A stretch of 64,000 nt of DNA. Source: an uncultured Lentibacter sp. (GTDB lineage: Bacteria; Pseudomonadota; Alphaproteobacteria; Rhodobacterales; Rhodobacteraceae). The position numbers and the translations under genes are program-made. Numbering within the stretch: the stretch's first letter is position 1; the number at the start of each line of letters is the position of its first letter. Location: contig CANMGT010000002.1 in the NCBI GenBank assembly GCA_947497495.1, positions 423,148 through 487,147 on the forward strand, read 5' to 3'. Below the pieces are notes generated by a model, which was given only the letters and a program-made list of their open reading frames with translations, was not told the origin of the DNA and searched no databases. Of the stretch, positions 44,295-53,397 are shown piece by piece.

Positions 44295-44476
44295 GACGTG
44301 CTCCCGTCTGGACAGCGCCCGAACCGCATGGGGCGGCTCTCAGCTTGCCCGCACGCATGATCCACTCGAACGCTCCAACGCTTGGCAAGCCGCCCGCCAA
44401 AAGCGCCCGCCCCGTGGGGGGCGGTTCGGGCGCTGCCCAGACAAGCTGGGCGGTTGCTCTGTTTGAGAATGCTCAC
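44291..44476 (-). CDS. Possible small ORF bridging cysS and cimA
   Basis: A 61-codon frame fills the whole gap between cysS and cimA. Its GTG overlaps the cysS stop (GTGA) and its TGA overlaps the cimA ATG (ATGA), the geometry of coupled genes. The product ([20 protein letters not shown] onward) is Arg/Gly/Ala-rich and matches no family known to me. Because the DNA is mostly inverted repeat, the frame may simply be open by chance or serve as a translated leader. Confidence 0.3.
   Translation of the reverse strand: MSILKQSNRPACLGSARTAPHGAGAFGGRLAKRWSVRVDHACGQAESRPMRFGRCPDGSTS
44313..44451 (-). promoter_or_regulatory. Long inverted repeat in the cimA leader
   Basis: CAGCGCCCGAACCGC at 44313-44327 is the exact reverse complement of 44421-44435. 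The similarity extends imperfectly to about 30 bases per arm (TCTGG on the outside, GGGGCGG on the inside). A second hairpin, GCCCAG-ACAAG-CTGGGC, occupies 44435-44451. In the mRNA the inner arm ends eight bases before the cimA Shine-Dalgarno, so folding could expose or hide the ribosome site. Confidence 0.55.
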
Positions 44477-45918
44477 AACAAACCCTCCAGCTTGGATGGA
44501 TCGAATTTATCGCCCCGTAAAATCTCGATGCCAGCCTTGCTCATTCTCACTTCCAAGCCCGCCTCCAAATACGCTGCTTTGAGCTTATCGACTTCGCTAA
44601 AGTCCTTAGTTTGCATCGCTTCGCCTCTAGCGGCTTCAAGATTGGCAGAAAGTGTCAGGAGTTCAGGAAATTGAGCTTTTGCCATTATGCCCGAGAATGC
44701 CTGCGAGGCGCCGAGATTATGCTTTTCACCCAACCCCAGCAAAGCCAATGTTTCCTTGAAGTTAGCAAGATCTTCATCTGTTTCTGCCCCTTTGAATAGC
44801 TCGTGCAAGCGAGCAATCGCCAGCGGCGTGTTCAAATCGTCAGCAAGTGCATCAACAACAGCTTGGTCAGGCGCCCCTTTCCCGAGTCTCTTGTTGATCA
44901 GTCCGCCTGTGGTAAACGCAAGCGTCCACTTCCTCAGCGTCTTCTCCGCCTCAGCTCGCTTCGTCTCCGTCCAGTCCATCGGCTTGCGATAGTGCGTGCT
45001 CAAGAACACAAACCGGATCACCTCGCCCGGGACACCCTGCTCCAACAAGTCGCGCACGGTGAAGAAGTTGCCAAGGCTCTTGGACATCTTCTTACCCTCG
45101 ACCTGCAACATCTCGTTGTGCATCCAAACGTTGGCAAAGCCGTGCCCAGCGCATTTAGACTGCGCGATCTCGTTTTCGTGGTGCGGAAACTGCAAGTCGT
45201 TCCCACCTCCGTGAATGTCAAACTCGGCGCCCAGAAGCTCGGCCGCCATGGCAGAGCATTCGATGTGCCAGCCAGGGCGACCGCGCCCCCAAGGTGATGT
45301 CCAACCCGGCAGATCATCCGACGACGGCTTCCAGAGAACAAAATCCATCGGATCTTCTTTGTAAGGCGCCACTTCTACACGCGCGCCAGCGATCATGTCG
45401 TCCACAGAGCGGCCAGACAAAGCGCCGTAGTCAGCGTATTTGCGCACTCGAAACAGCACATGCCCGTCTTTCTCGTAGGCAAAGCCATCCGCCATTAGCC
45501 CTGCTATCATGGCCTTCATCTCGTCAATGTAGCCCGTCGCGCGCGGCTCATGGCTGGGCCGCAATGCCCCCAGCGCATCCATGTCATCGTGATACCACTC
45601 GATCGTCTCATCAGCGCGCGAAGCGATCAGTTCTTCCAGCGTGCCTTCGGCCCCAGCAGCCTTGCGCTTCTGGGCTGTCTCGTTGATCCTGTCGTCCACA
45701 TCCGTGAAGTTGCGCACATAAGTCACGTGCTTGTCGCCATAGACATGCCTAAGCAACCGAAACAGCGTGTCAAACACGATCACAGGCCGCGCATTGCCGA
45801 GATGGGCGCGGTCATAGACCGTCGGCCCGCAGACATACATGCGCACATTGTCAGCGTCGATCGGAGTAAACGGCTCCTTGGAGCGCGTCTTGGTGTTGTA
45901 TAGCTTTATTTCGGTCAT
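44473..45918 (-). CDS. cysS: Cysteinyl-tRNA synthetase
   Basis: A 481-residue class I aminoacyl-tRNA synthetase. The zinc Cys lies in [10 protein letters not shown] (about residue 28), the HIGH-like motif is [18 protein letters not shown] and [14 protein letters not shown] hold further zinc ligands, and the KMSKS motif is [11 protein letters not shown]. The ATG at 45918 follows GAGGG at good spacing; an upstream extension is unlikely. cimA follows after the structured gap; no T-box or other known riboswitch is seen. Confidence 0.95.
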   Translation of the reverse strand: MTEIKLYNTKTRSKEPFTPIDADNVRMYVCGPTVYDRAHLGNARPVIVFDTLFRLLRHVYGDKHVTYVRNFTDVDDRINETAQKRKAAGAEGTLEELIASRADETIEWYHDDMDALGALRPSHEPRATGYIDEMKAMIAGLMADGFAYEKDGHVLFRVRKYADYGALSGRSVDDMIAGARVEVAPYKEDPMDFVLWKPSSDDLPGWTSPWGRGRPGWHIECSAMAAELLGAEFDIHGGGNDLQFPHHENEIAQSKCAGHGFANVWMHNEMLQVEGKKMSKSLGNFFTVRDLLEQGVPGEVIRFVFLSTHYRKPMDWTETKRAEAEKTLRKWTLAFTTGGLINKRLGKGAPDQAVVDALADDLNTPLAIARLHELFKGAETDEDLANFKETLALLGLGEKHNLGASQAFSGIMAKAQFPELLTLSANLEAARGEAMQTKDFSEVDKLKAAYLEAGLEVRMSKAGIEILRGDKFDPSKLEGLL

Positions 45919-46195
45919 AGTCGCCCTCATGCGCACGCATTTCATCCAGATTTGCTCCGGTGCGGGCTTAGCAACTTCAACTCAGATATGGAATAAAGAA
46001 CAGCAGCCCGCGTGATTTCTCAGCAGGTAATAATGCAGCAGATAATGCAAATTTGCTTGTTCATGACGCGACGCTACCCCAGAGCCGCGCCCCTGCCAAG
46101 ACAAATCCGCTCGACGCGCCGCAAAGCCCGCGATACGACTTGGCAAAACCACAGGCTGAAACCAAGCCTAAACCCAAACATCACGAGGCCCGCCC

Positions 46196-47368
46196 ATGCG
46201 CATGTCAGACAAACTCAAATCCATCGCAGGCGAAGGCGGAGACGGTTGGGAGCTGTTCATTCGCGCCCGCGGAATGATCGCCGCTGGCACCCCCGTCACC
46301 GAGCTGACAATCGGCGAGCACGACATTCGCACAGCCGCGCCCGTTTTGCAGGCCATGCATGAAGCCGCAAAGGCCGGCAACACGGGCTACGCTATCATGC
46401 ACGGACAGATGAGCCTGCGCCGCGCCGTCGCCGCGCGTGTGCAAGCGCGCACAGGTGTGCCGACAACATATGAGAACGTGCTGATCACCCCCGGTGGCCA
46501 GTCAGCCCTCTTTGCAGCCCATATGGCCAGCCTGGACGCAGGCGAGACGGCGCTCTACATGAACCCGTTTTACGCCACCTACCCCGGCACCATCCGCGCG
46601 GTGGGCGGCGTCGATAGGCCCGTGCCTGCGCGCGCCGAGAACGCCTTCCAGCCCCAGCGCGCCGACTTGGAAGCGGCGATTGATGGCAAGACACGCACGC
46701 TGCTGATCAACTCGCCCAACAACCCCACGGGCGTTGTCTACACCCCCGAGACGATGCAGATGATCGCCGATGTGGTGACTGAAAATAACCTCACCCTCAT
46801 CTCCGATGAAGTCTATGACACCCAGATTTGGGAGGGCGAACACATTTCGCCACGTTCTCTTGAAGGCATGGCCGAGCGCACACTGGTGGTTGGTTCGATG
46901 TCCAAAAGCCACGCCATGACAGGCAGCCGCTGCGGCTGGCTCGTGGGCCCTGCGGACATCATCGACCGTCTGGTTGACCTCTCCACAGTCACAACCTACG
47001 GCGTGCCGGGTTACATTCAGGACGCGGCCCTGTTTGCACTTGAGCAAGGCGAAGCCTTTGAAGAAGAGATCGCCGCGCCGTTCAAGCGCCGCCGCGAGAT
47101 CACCCTAAAAGCGCTCGCAGCTCAGAACATCCTCACCCCCGTGCCCGCCGCAGGGGCGATGTATGTCATGCTCGACGTGCGCCAAACGGGCCTTACGGGT
47201 GACGAATTCGCCAACAGGCTTCTGGACGAAAAACACATCGCCGTTATGCCCGGTGCCAGCTTCGGCTCCGAAGCCACAGGCCACGTGCGCGTCGCCATGA
47301 CAATCGAAGACAGCGCATACGAGCAAGCCTTGAAGGATATCTGCGCTTTTGCGGCGGAGATTGCGTGA
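46196..47368 (+). CDS. Class I/II PLP-dependent aminotransferase
   Basis: A 390-residue fold-type I aminotransferase. ITPGGQSALFAA (about residues 96-107), the SPNNPTGVVY block (about 172-181), ISDEVYDTQIW with the PLP-binding Asp and Tyr, the Schiff-base Lys in SMSKSHAMTGSRCGW (about 240) and the carboxylate-binding Arg in GHVRVAMTIED are all present. It resembles the aspartate/aromatic aminotransferase subgroup, but the amino donor cannot be set. The 277 bases upstream hold a GCAAATTTGC palindrome at 46047-46056 and no gene. Confidence 0.88.
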   Translation: MRMSDKLKSIAGEGGDGWELFIRARGMIAAGTPVTELTIGEHDIRTAAPVLQAMHEAAKAGNTGYAIMHGQMSLRRAVAARVQARTGVPTTYENVLITPGGQSALFAAHMASLDAGETALYMNPFYATYPGTIRAVGGVDRPVPARAENAFQPQRADLEAAIDGKTRTLLINSPNNPTGVVYTPETMQMIADVVTENNLTLISDEVYDTQIWEGEHISPRSLEGMAERTLVVGSMSKSHAMTGSRCGWLVGPADIIDRLVDLSTVTTYGVPGYIQDAALFALEQGEAFEEEIAAPFKRRREITLKALAAQNILTPVPAAGAMYVMLDVRQTGLTGDEFANRLLDEKHIAVMPGASFGSEATGHVRVAMTIEDSAYEQALKDICAFAAEIA

Positions 47369-47489
47369 AACGAAGCCAAAAGTCCGCTGTGCGGGACGAA
47401 GTGAGCTTTCGCTGCGTCAATGTCCGCTGAGCGATGGCACACAGGCTCAACTGATGCGTGAGCAAGCATGGTTTTCATGCTAAGGCACA

Positions 47490-48266
47490 TCACGAGCCTT
47501 CCGGGTAGTCTTGATACATGAGCAAAGGATACTGGTGTTTTGCCACGTCAGAACATGCGCTGTCTATTTCAACCGTGACAATCGGTTCGGCATCAGAGGT
47601 TTCAGCGATCAGCACGCCGTCGGGTCCGTAGGCCCAACTACCTCCTGTAAACCAATCTCGATCAAAGGATCGTCGATTTGACCCAATGACAAATGCGCCA
47701 GAAGTCGAGGCAGAAAGGACGGACGCGGCGCGCCATCGCGGATGATCACCAGTCGCACGCGATTGAATAATGATGTTTGCGCCATTCGCACCGAGCTTCC
47801 GAGGCACTTCAGCGAACATCAATTCGCTACACAATTGGATGGCAATGCGGTGACCAAGCAGGTCAAAGACCTCACCCGGCCTGTCGCCCTTGTCGAACCA
47901 CGGCATTTCGACAGCCGGAAATTCATTTGGCAGATAATACTTGCTTCGTAGAGGTTGCACCTCGCCAGATGCATCAAGAAAGATCACCTGATTTAGGCGC
48001 TTACCTCCAACATTCGTTGGACGTGACGTAACTAGGGGAACCTGAACGGTCCGAAAGAAGCGATGAAGCCAGGTTTCGTGCTCCTTTACCGCCCGATCCC
48101 AAACAGTCTGATCAAACACCTTCGTATGAAACACCCAAGGGGTGAATGGCATCTCGGGAAGAACGATTAGGTCTGGTTGACTAACTTCGACATGCTGAGC
48201 AATCAAATCGATGCTTGCTTCGTATCGGGCACTCTCATCTGGAAATTCGGCGGAGGCAATTTTCAT
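47490..48266 (-). CDS. Carbon-nitrogen hydrolase (nitrilase superfamily)
   Basis: A 258-residue enzyme of the nitrilase/amidase superfamily. The catalytic triad is visible: Glu in LIVLPEMPFTPWVF (about residue 38), Lys in RSKYYLPNEFPA (about 110) and Cys in IAIQLCSELMFAEV (about 145). Substrates in this family range from amides to N-carbamoyl compounds; none can be assigned. The gene is clearly less GC-rich and uses different codons from both neighbours, and the gaps around it are non-coding and AT-richer, so it was probably acquired. Confidence 0.82.
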   Translation of the reverse strand: MKIASAEFPDESARYEASIDLIAQHVEVSQPDLIVLPEMPFTPWVFHTKVFDQTVWDRAVKEHETWLHRFFRTVQVPLVTSRPTNVGGKRLNQVIFLDASGEVQPLRSKYYLPNEFPAVEMPWFDKGDRPGEVFDLLGHRIAIQLCSELMFAEVPRKLGANGANIIIQSRATGDHPRWRAASVLSASTSGAFVIGSNRRSFDRDWFTGGSWAYGPDGVLIAETSDAEPIVTVEIDSACSDVAKHQYPLLMYQDYPEGS

Positions 48267-48436
48267 GGTATTTCATCACTATTCTTGATTTTCGGGGCGC
48301 TCGATGGGCAACGAAGCCGTTTTTGTTGTGGATACTAAAGAGCAGTCATTGAAACCACAGACTTTATCAAGAACTTTGGGCTCAAACCCGTCGTTGAACG
48401 TCCTCGCTATTCACTGTCTCTTGCCAATCGTCATCA

Positions 48437-48464
48437 TTGCGCCAAACCAACCCGCCGCTATACT
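48437..48464 (+). promoter_or_regulatory. Promoter of the TPM-domain gene
   Basis: TTGCGC (48437-48442), a 16-base spacer and TATACT (48459-48464) stand 28 bases before the ATG. Nothing else recognisable lies in the 226-base gap. Confidence 0.5.
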
Positions 48465-48492
48465 CCGCCCCACTTAACCCCGTGAGGCCCCC

Positions 48493-49353
48493 ATGCGTGC
48501 AGTTTCCCTTGTTCTCCTAACTCTCCCCCTCCTCTGGCTTGCCACACTGGCGCAAGCCCAAGAGCTGCCTGCGCCTCTGTCGCCCTATGTGAGCGACTAC
48601 GCAGGGCTGCTCACAGCCGAGGAAGACGCTGCCCTCACCAAGCAGCTCACCACCCTGCGCCGCGATGACGGCATCGAGATGGCCGTGGTCATCATGAACT
48701 CGCGCAGCGCATACGGCACGGGCGAAAGCCTTGAGGCCTTCGCGACCCGCCTGTTCGACACCTGGGGCATTGGCGACAAGTCCCGCAATGACGGCATCCT
48801 CTTTCTGGTGCTCAAGGATGATCGCAAAACCCGCATCGAGCTTGGCAAGTCCTACGCCCACGACTGGGACGGCACAGCCGCCCGCATTCTTGATCGCGAC
48901 GTGCTGCCGCATTTCAAGAACGGCGAATACGCCCGCGGCCTCTCGGACGGCACGAGCGAGATCATCGCCACGATAGCCCTGCCGCACAAGTCGGGCGCCA
49001 CGGCCCCCGCCCCCGGCCGCGACTGGGCTGGCTTCATCATCATGTCACTCATGGTGCTGGTCTTTGCCGCTGTCTTCATCCCGCTGCTGTTTGGCCGCTT
49101 CCTGCGTGACAGCTTTACCCGCATGTCGCGCTGCCCGAACTGTGGCCAACGCACGCTTGATGTCACCCGCGAAACCACGCTCAAGGCCAAAAAACGCACC
49201 AAAGGCCAGAAGCAACGCACAAAACGCTGCCGCAACTGCGACTACCACGACACCCAGATCTGGGCCTACTCGGCGGCTGTGTCCTCAAGCTCGTCGAGCA
49301 GCTCCTTTGGTGGCGGCAGCTCGGGCGGTGGTGGCGCATCCGGAAGCTGGTAG
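48493..49353 (+). CDS. TPM-domain secreted/membrane protein with zinc ribbon
   Basis: A 286-residue protein. A signal peptide (residues 1-22, LLTLPLLWLATLAQA) is followed by a TPM domain (about 28-165; VSDYAGLLTAEEDAAL, WGIGDKSRNDGILFLVLKDD, RKTRIELGKSY), a membrane segment (FIIMSLMVLVFAAVFIPLLF) and a cytoplasmic zinc ribbon with CPNCGQ and CRNCDY. The tail is Ser/Gly-rich (FGGGSSGGGGASGSW), as usual for TPM proteins. Family members are linked to photosystem II repair or membrane quality control, but in heterotrophs the role is open. Confidence 0.85.
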   Translation: MRAVSLVLLTLPLLWLATLAQAQELPAPLSPYVSDYAGLLTAEEDAALTKQLTTLRRDDGIEMAVVIMNSRSAYGTGESLEAFATRLFDTWGIGDKSRNDGILFLVLKDDRKTRIELGKSYAHDWDGTAARILDRDVLPHFKNGEYARGLSDGTSEIIATIALPHKSGATAPAPGRDWAGFIIMSLMVLVFAAVFIPLLFGRFLRDSFTRMSRCPNCGQRTLDVTRETTLKAKKRTKGQKQRTKRCRNCDYHDTQIWAYSAAVSSSSSSSSFGGGSSGGGGASGSW

Positions 49354-49577
49354 CGCCTGAAAGCACCAAAAACGACAGAATGTCGCAGTTGGGCCAGATT
49401 GCCTCCAAAAGCCGCGCCTTAATCAGGCAAAGCAACCTTGAGGCACGCCCATGCAAGCGCCAGACTGCATCATCAATCTTGTGATCGTCACCATCGGTGC
49501 TGAGCGCGGGCGCGCGGCGCGCGGACGGCCCTGAGCGGCTTTTTCGCCCTCAAACGCCCTCTCAAGAAAGCCCCGAC

Positions 49578-51116
49578 ATGAATGATCAAACGCCTCGCCG
49601 CTCTGGTGGCCGCAACGCGCGCCGCGCCTCACGCGCCGCCCCCCTTTCCGCTGAAACACGGCCCATCCGCGCAGGCCTGACAGGCGGGCAATACAAGCCG
49701 CTCTCCGACGCCGATGTGCTCAAAATCCACAACGCAGCGTTGGAAGCGCTCGAAACCATCGGCCTCGCCGACGCGCCGCCTTCGGGCATCAAGCTGCTCA
49801 CCGAAGCAGGTGCGATCCTTGGCGACGATGGCCGCATCCGCTTCCCCCGCGCCTTGGTGGAAGACATGCTCGCCAAGGCCTGCAAAACCGTCACATTGCA
49901 CGGCCGCGCGCCCCAACATGACCTCGACTTGTCAGGCCAGCGCGTTCATTACGGCACAGCAGGCGCCGCCGTGCACCTCGTTGAGCCTGACGGCAAAACC
50001 TACCGCGAAAGCACCGTGCAAGACCTGCATGACGCCACCCGCATCGCCCACAGGCTCGACAACATCCATTTCGTGCAGCGGCCCATGGTCTGTCGTGACA
50101 TCCTCGACAATTGCGAGATGGACTATAACTCGCTCTACGCCTGCACCTCGGGCACAACCAAACACATCGGCATGTCCTTCACCGAGCCTGACTTCGTGGC
50201 GCCCGCACTCGAAATGCTGCACATGATAGCCGGCAGTGAAGCCGCTTGGCGCGAGCGGCCCTTCATCAGCAACTCCAACTGCTTTGTCGTCCCGCCGATG
50301 AAGTTTGCCACAGAAGCCTGCGAAGTCATGGAAGCCTGCATTCGTGGCGGCATGCCTGTGCTGCTGCTCTCGGCGGGCATGGCCGGCGCAACCGCGCCCT
50401 CAACCGTGGCGGGCGCCATCGTGCAGGCCTGCGCCGAATGCCTCGCTGGCATCGTCTACGTCAACGCGCTGGCCCCCGGCCACCCTGCCGTCTTTGGCAC
50501 ATGGCCCTTCGGCCTCGACCTGCGCACGGGCGCCATGACAGTCGGCTCGGGCGAACAAGCCCTGCTTACAGCGGGCTGCGCGCAAATGCACGCCTTCTAC
50601 GGCGTCTGCGGCGGTGCAGCTGGCGGCGCGTCCGACAGCAAGCTGCCCGACATGCAGGCCGGATGGGAGCAGATGTGTTCCAACGTCATGGCCGGGCTTT
50701 CTGGCCTCAACATGGTCTACGAGGCGGCAGGCATGCACGCGTCTCTCTTGGGCTTTTGCCACGAAAGCCTGATCTTGGGCGACGACATCATAGGACAAGC
50801 CCTGCGCTGTGTGCGCGGCATAGAGGTTGACGACGAAACCCTCGCACTCGACCAGATGCGCGAAGTCTGCCTCGGCGGGCCGGGACACTATCTCGGAACT
50901 GACGCCACTCTCGCGCGCATGCAAACCGACCACGTCTATCCGACACTGGGCGACAGAACCTCTCCCAAAGAATGGGCTGAAAAGGACAAGCCCGACCTGA
51001 TCAACAAGGCCACAGCGCTTAAAGAGGCCATCTTGGCCAAACGCGCCAGCTCCCGCTTCGCCGCCGACCTCGACAAAGCCCTTCGGGAACGCTTCAACAT
51101 CCACCTGCCCGCCTAA
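49578..51116 (+). CDS. Trimethylamine methyltransferase (MttB) family protein, non-pyrrolysine
   Basis: A 512-residue TIM-barrel methyltransferase of the MttB superfamily. It has an Arg-rich N-terminal leader, then LTGGQYKPLSDADVLKIHNA and the core blocks VHYGTAGAAVHLVEPDG and GHPAVFGTWPFGLDLRTGAM. No in-frame TAG is present, so pyrrolysine is not used; non-Pyl relatives demethylate quaternary amines such as glycine betaine or carnitine to a corrinoid protein. No corrinoid-protein gene is adjacent. The ATG at 49578 is preferred; the frame stays open upstream to 49497. Confidence 0.85.
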   Translation: MNDQTPRRSGGRNARRASRAAPLSAETRPIRAGLTGGQYKPLSDADVLKIHNAALEALETIGLADAPPSGIKLLTEAGAILGDDGRIRFPRALVEDMLAKACKTVTLHGRAPQHDLDLSGQRVHYGTAGAAVHLVEPDGKTYRESTVQDLHDATRIAHRLDNIHFVQRPMVCRDILDNCEMDYNSLYACTSGTTKHIGMSFTEPDFVAPALEMLHMIAGSEAAWRERPFISNSNCFVVPPMKFATEACEVMEACIRGGMPVLLLSAGMAGATAPSTVAGAIVQACAECLAGIVYVNALAPGHPAVFGTWPFGLDLRTGAMTVGSGEQALLTAGCAQMHAFYGVCGGAAGGASDSKLPDMQAGWEQMCSNVMAGLSGLNMVYEAAGMHASLLGFCHESLILGDDIIGQALRCVRGIEVDDETLALDQMREVCLGGPGHYLGTDATLARMQTDHVYPTLGDRTSPKEWAEKDKPDLINKATALKEAILAKRASSRFAADLDKALRERFNIHLPA

Positions 51117-51130
51117 CCGCACTCAATTGG

Positions 51131-51178
51131 CTTTTTCTTGAAAAAAATACTCTGGGGGTGTGGGGGCTAGCCCCCACC
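51131..51178. repeat. Dispersed palindromic element, copy 4 (variant)
   Basis: TTTTTCTTGAAAAAAATACT leads to the perfect 18-bp palindrome GTGGGGGCTAGCCCCCAC (51160-51177). Layout (T/A lead, G-run, palindrome) is that of the copies at 18.6 and 40.8 kb, with a changed stem. It lies just after the MttB-like gene and can end its transcript. Confidence 0.65.
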
Positions 51179-51424
51179 CTTCGTTTTCGAAACTGTCAAA
51201 TCGTTGCCTCAAATTTCCGCTCTGCGGACGAAGCCAACCTTGGTTCAATATGCGCCATAGTCCGCTTCGGCGAACCGTTCGGCAAACGGTGGTTTTTGGA
51301 AGAACGGAGTTGCCAGCTAGGAACCAAAATTCACGCCCACCGACACCCTCTCTTGGCCTTGACGGTTGGCCGATTGCACCTTGAAAATAACGGCGGGAAG
51401 CTGAAAGTTAGCCAAATGACATAA

Positions 51425-51637
51425 AGTCTTGATACGGGTCTTACGAAAGATGAGCTGCTTCAAGCTTTCAAAAGAATCGAAGTTGCATATGCAGCAAGGT
51501 TAGAAGAACGTGGCGAACCGCGTAACCTATTTGTTCACTGCAAAAAGGTTCTACGTGAATTTGAGGAGAAATTCCCTTCGGCTTCGCCAAAAGAGATAAA
51601 CACTCTGAAAAATAATTTCTTACGTAGACACATGTAA
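51425..51637 (+). pseudogene. Remnant of an unidentified gene
   Basis: Seventy open codons end in ATG-TAA, with no usable start after the TAA at 51422. The translation (TKDELLQAFKRIEVAYAARL and on to FEEKFPSASPKEINTLKNNF) is charged, helical and protein-like, unlike the frames around it. It looks like the end of a gene whose 5' part was lost. The reverse strand is open too (51468-51749) but reads less like a protein. Confidence 0.4.
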
Positions 51638-51830
51638 AGTTAGAAGGGAGCAGTGTCTTGGCGGTCAACCTTGGCGCAGATTCCAAAAACACTCGTTTGT
51701 GGCACGGTCGCAAAAGCCGCAGTTTAATGCTTCCATAAACTCTGTTCAAAACCTGAATGGTTATTGACCGTTTTTGCCTTCACTAGGATAGCAGACATTA
51801 GCCGCGATGTAGAAACGTTGTAAGGGCTAT

Positions 51831-53359
51831 TTCTGTTGAAAAACTCTTTTTGATTTGAGGAGTTATGGCTGATTCAATTTACCTGTGAATGCAGGGGATT
51901 GACGATGTTAGGACCGAAGCAAGAAGCCCAGGGCGCACTGTTTTATGTGTTCTCGATAGACGATCATGTGCCATAAGATCATCTGCTACGGTCGATTGAG
52001 CGGTTCGTCGATTTGGACGACATCCGTCAGTATCTCGCAGATTCTTACAGCCATACAGGCCGCCCATCTATTGATCCTGAACTTTTGATCAGGATGCTAT
52101 TGGTTGGTTATTGCTTTGGTATACGGTCGGAACGCCGCCTCTGTGAAGAAGTGCATCTGAACCTCGTATATCGTTGGTTCTGTCGTCTCGATCTTTCTAA
52201 TCCCATACCCAATCATTCGACATTTTCCAAAAATCGGCACGGGCGCTTTCGGGAAAGCAAACTGCTGCGCCACCTGTTTGAGAAGACCGTCGCACGTTGC
52301 ATTGCAGATGGTTTGGTGAGCAGACAACGCCTCGCGGCAGATGCCAGCTTGATCGAGGCCGACGCGAACAAACAGAACTCCACGCCAAAGGAAGATTGGA
52401 TCGCAGTACCATTGATCCAAACGATGAGCCGCGTGCTGTGAAGGAGTATTTGGATGTCTTGGATGACGTGGCCTTTGGTGCTGCGTCCACCGTGGAACCC
52501 AAATTTACGTCCCATTCCGATCCATCCAGTTAGTGGACAGCGGCTCGTAAAGGACCAGCGTTCTTTAGCTATTCCACAAATTACCTGATTGATACCGATC
52601 ACAGCGTGATCGTCGATGTGGAAGGCACAAGATCGATCCGACAAGCAGAAGTTGGGTCAGTGCGCACCATGTTGGATCGGATCAAGGAACAGCATGATAT
52701 TGACCCAGAACGGCTTATTACAGACAGCGCTTATGGATCAGGGCCAATGCTGGGATGGCTCGTTGACCGCGACATCAACCCCCATATTCCTGTACTGGAT
52801 AAAGCGGGTCGGACAGACGGCACACGGAGCCGCATCGACTACGAATGGGACCCCGGGAACAACCAATACATCTGCCCTGAAGGTGAGCCGTTCAAACAGT
52901 TCCGCCGCAACTATTCTGATCCCAATCGCGGTCCAAGTGGCAAGGGCGTCGCCAAGTACCGGGCACTGAAGCACACCTGCCAAGCCTGCCCGTCAAAGAT
53001 GAAGTGCTGCCCGAACGCAGATGCGCGCAAGATCACCCGCGAAGAACACGAGGAGGCTCGACAAGTCGCCCGCGACATCGCAAAGACCACACAATATGCC
53101 ATCTCAATGCGTCTGCGAAAGAAGGTCGAATTGTTGTTTGCTCACCTCAAACGCATCCTCGGGCTGGGACGGCTGAGATTACGTGGCCCATGCGGCGCAA
53201 ATGACGAATGCCTCCTCGCCGCAACCGCCCATAACCTCCGCAAATTGGCCAAGATATTTCCTGCACCGCAGCAAATGCGCAAAGCCTGATAAGAAAGGTG
53301 CTCGTACTCTGTTTAAACCGCTACTTTCTGCGCCCGCAACACGTTGTTTTTCAACAGAA
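51831..53359 (+). mobile_element. Decayed IS1182-family insertion sequence
   Basis: TTCTGTTGAAAAAC at 51831-51844 is matched exactly in inverted form at 53346-53359, giving an element of 1529 bp. It carries one broken transposase of the IS1182/DUF772 type. No clear target duplication is visible next to the ends. It inserted between the MttB-like gene and the DUF3179 gene, directly downstream of the latter's stop. Confidence 0.75.
51905..53289 (+). pseudogene. IS1182-type transposase, disrupted by two nonsense codons and a frameshift
   Basis: The reading starts MLGPKQEAQGALFYVFSIDD and runs to the terminal LAKIFPAPQQMRKA; in length (about 460 codons) and sequence it is a whole IS1182-type transposase: SHTGRPSIDPELLIRMLLVG, FGIRSERRLCEEVHLNLVYR, RLAADASLIEADANKQN, FAHLKRILGLGRLRLRG. 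It is broken by TAA at 51974-51976 and TAG at 52531-52533, each where Gln (CAA, CAG) is expected, and by loss of one G near 52399 (EDW then DRSTIDPND in the next frame). Intact pieces are 52013-52441 and 52606-53289. It cannot be active. Confidence 0.88.
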
Positions 53360-53397
53360 TTCAGACAAAGCCGCCGTTCGCCGCAATCGCACACCCG

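Larger units (their letters stand above)
51117..51830. other. Non-coding scar between the MttB-like gene and the insertion sequence
   Basis: These 714 bases hold no complete gene. A palindromic-family element sits at 51131-51178, and 51425-51637 is an open remnant without a start codon. The rest is AT-richer than the chromosome around it and includes short runs (CGCTCTGCGGACGAAGCC and similar) that recall the non-coding stretch at 47370-47480. Confidence 0.6.

Noticed and set aside
48304..48477. 57-codon ORF before the TPM gene
   Set aside because: It overlaps the likely promoter, has no ribosome site and its sequence is not protein-like.
49578..51116. Pyrrolysine-containing trimethylamine methyltransferase
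   Set aside because: No in-frame TAG occurs, and no pyl genes are seen.
51468..51749. 93-codon minus-strand ORF in the scar
   Set aside because: It overlaps the more protein-like plus-strand remnant, has no family motif and no ribosome site.
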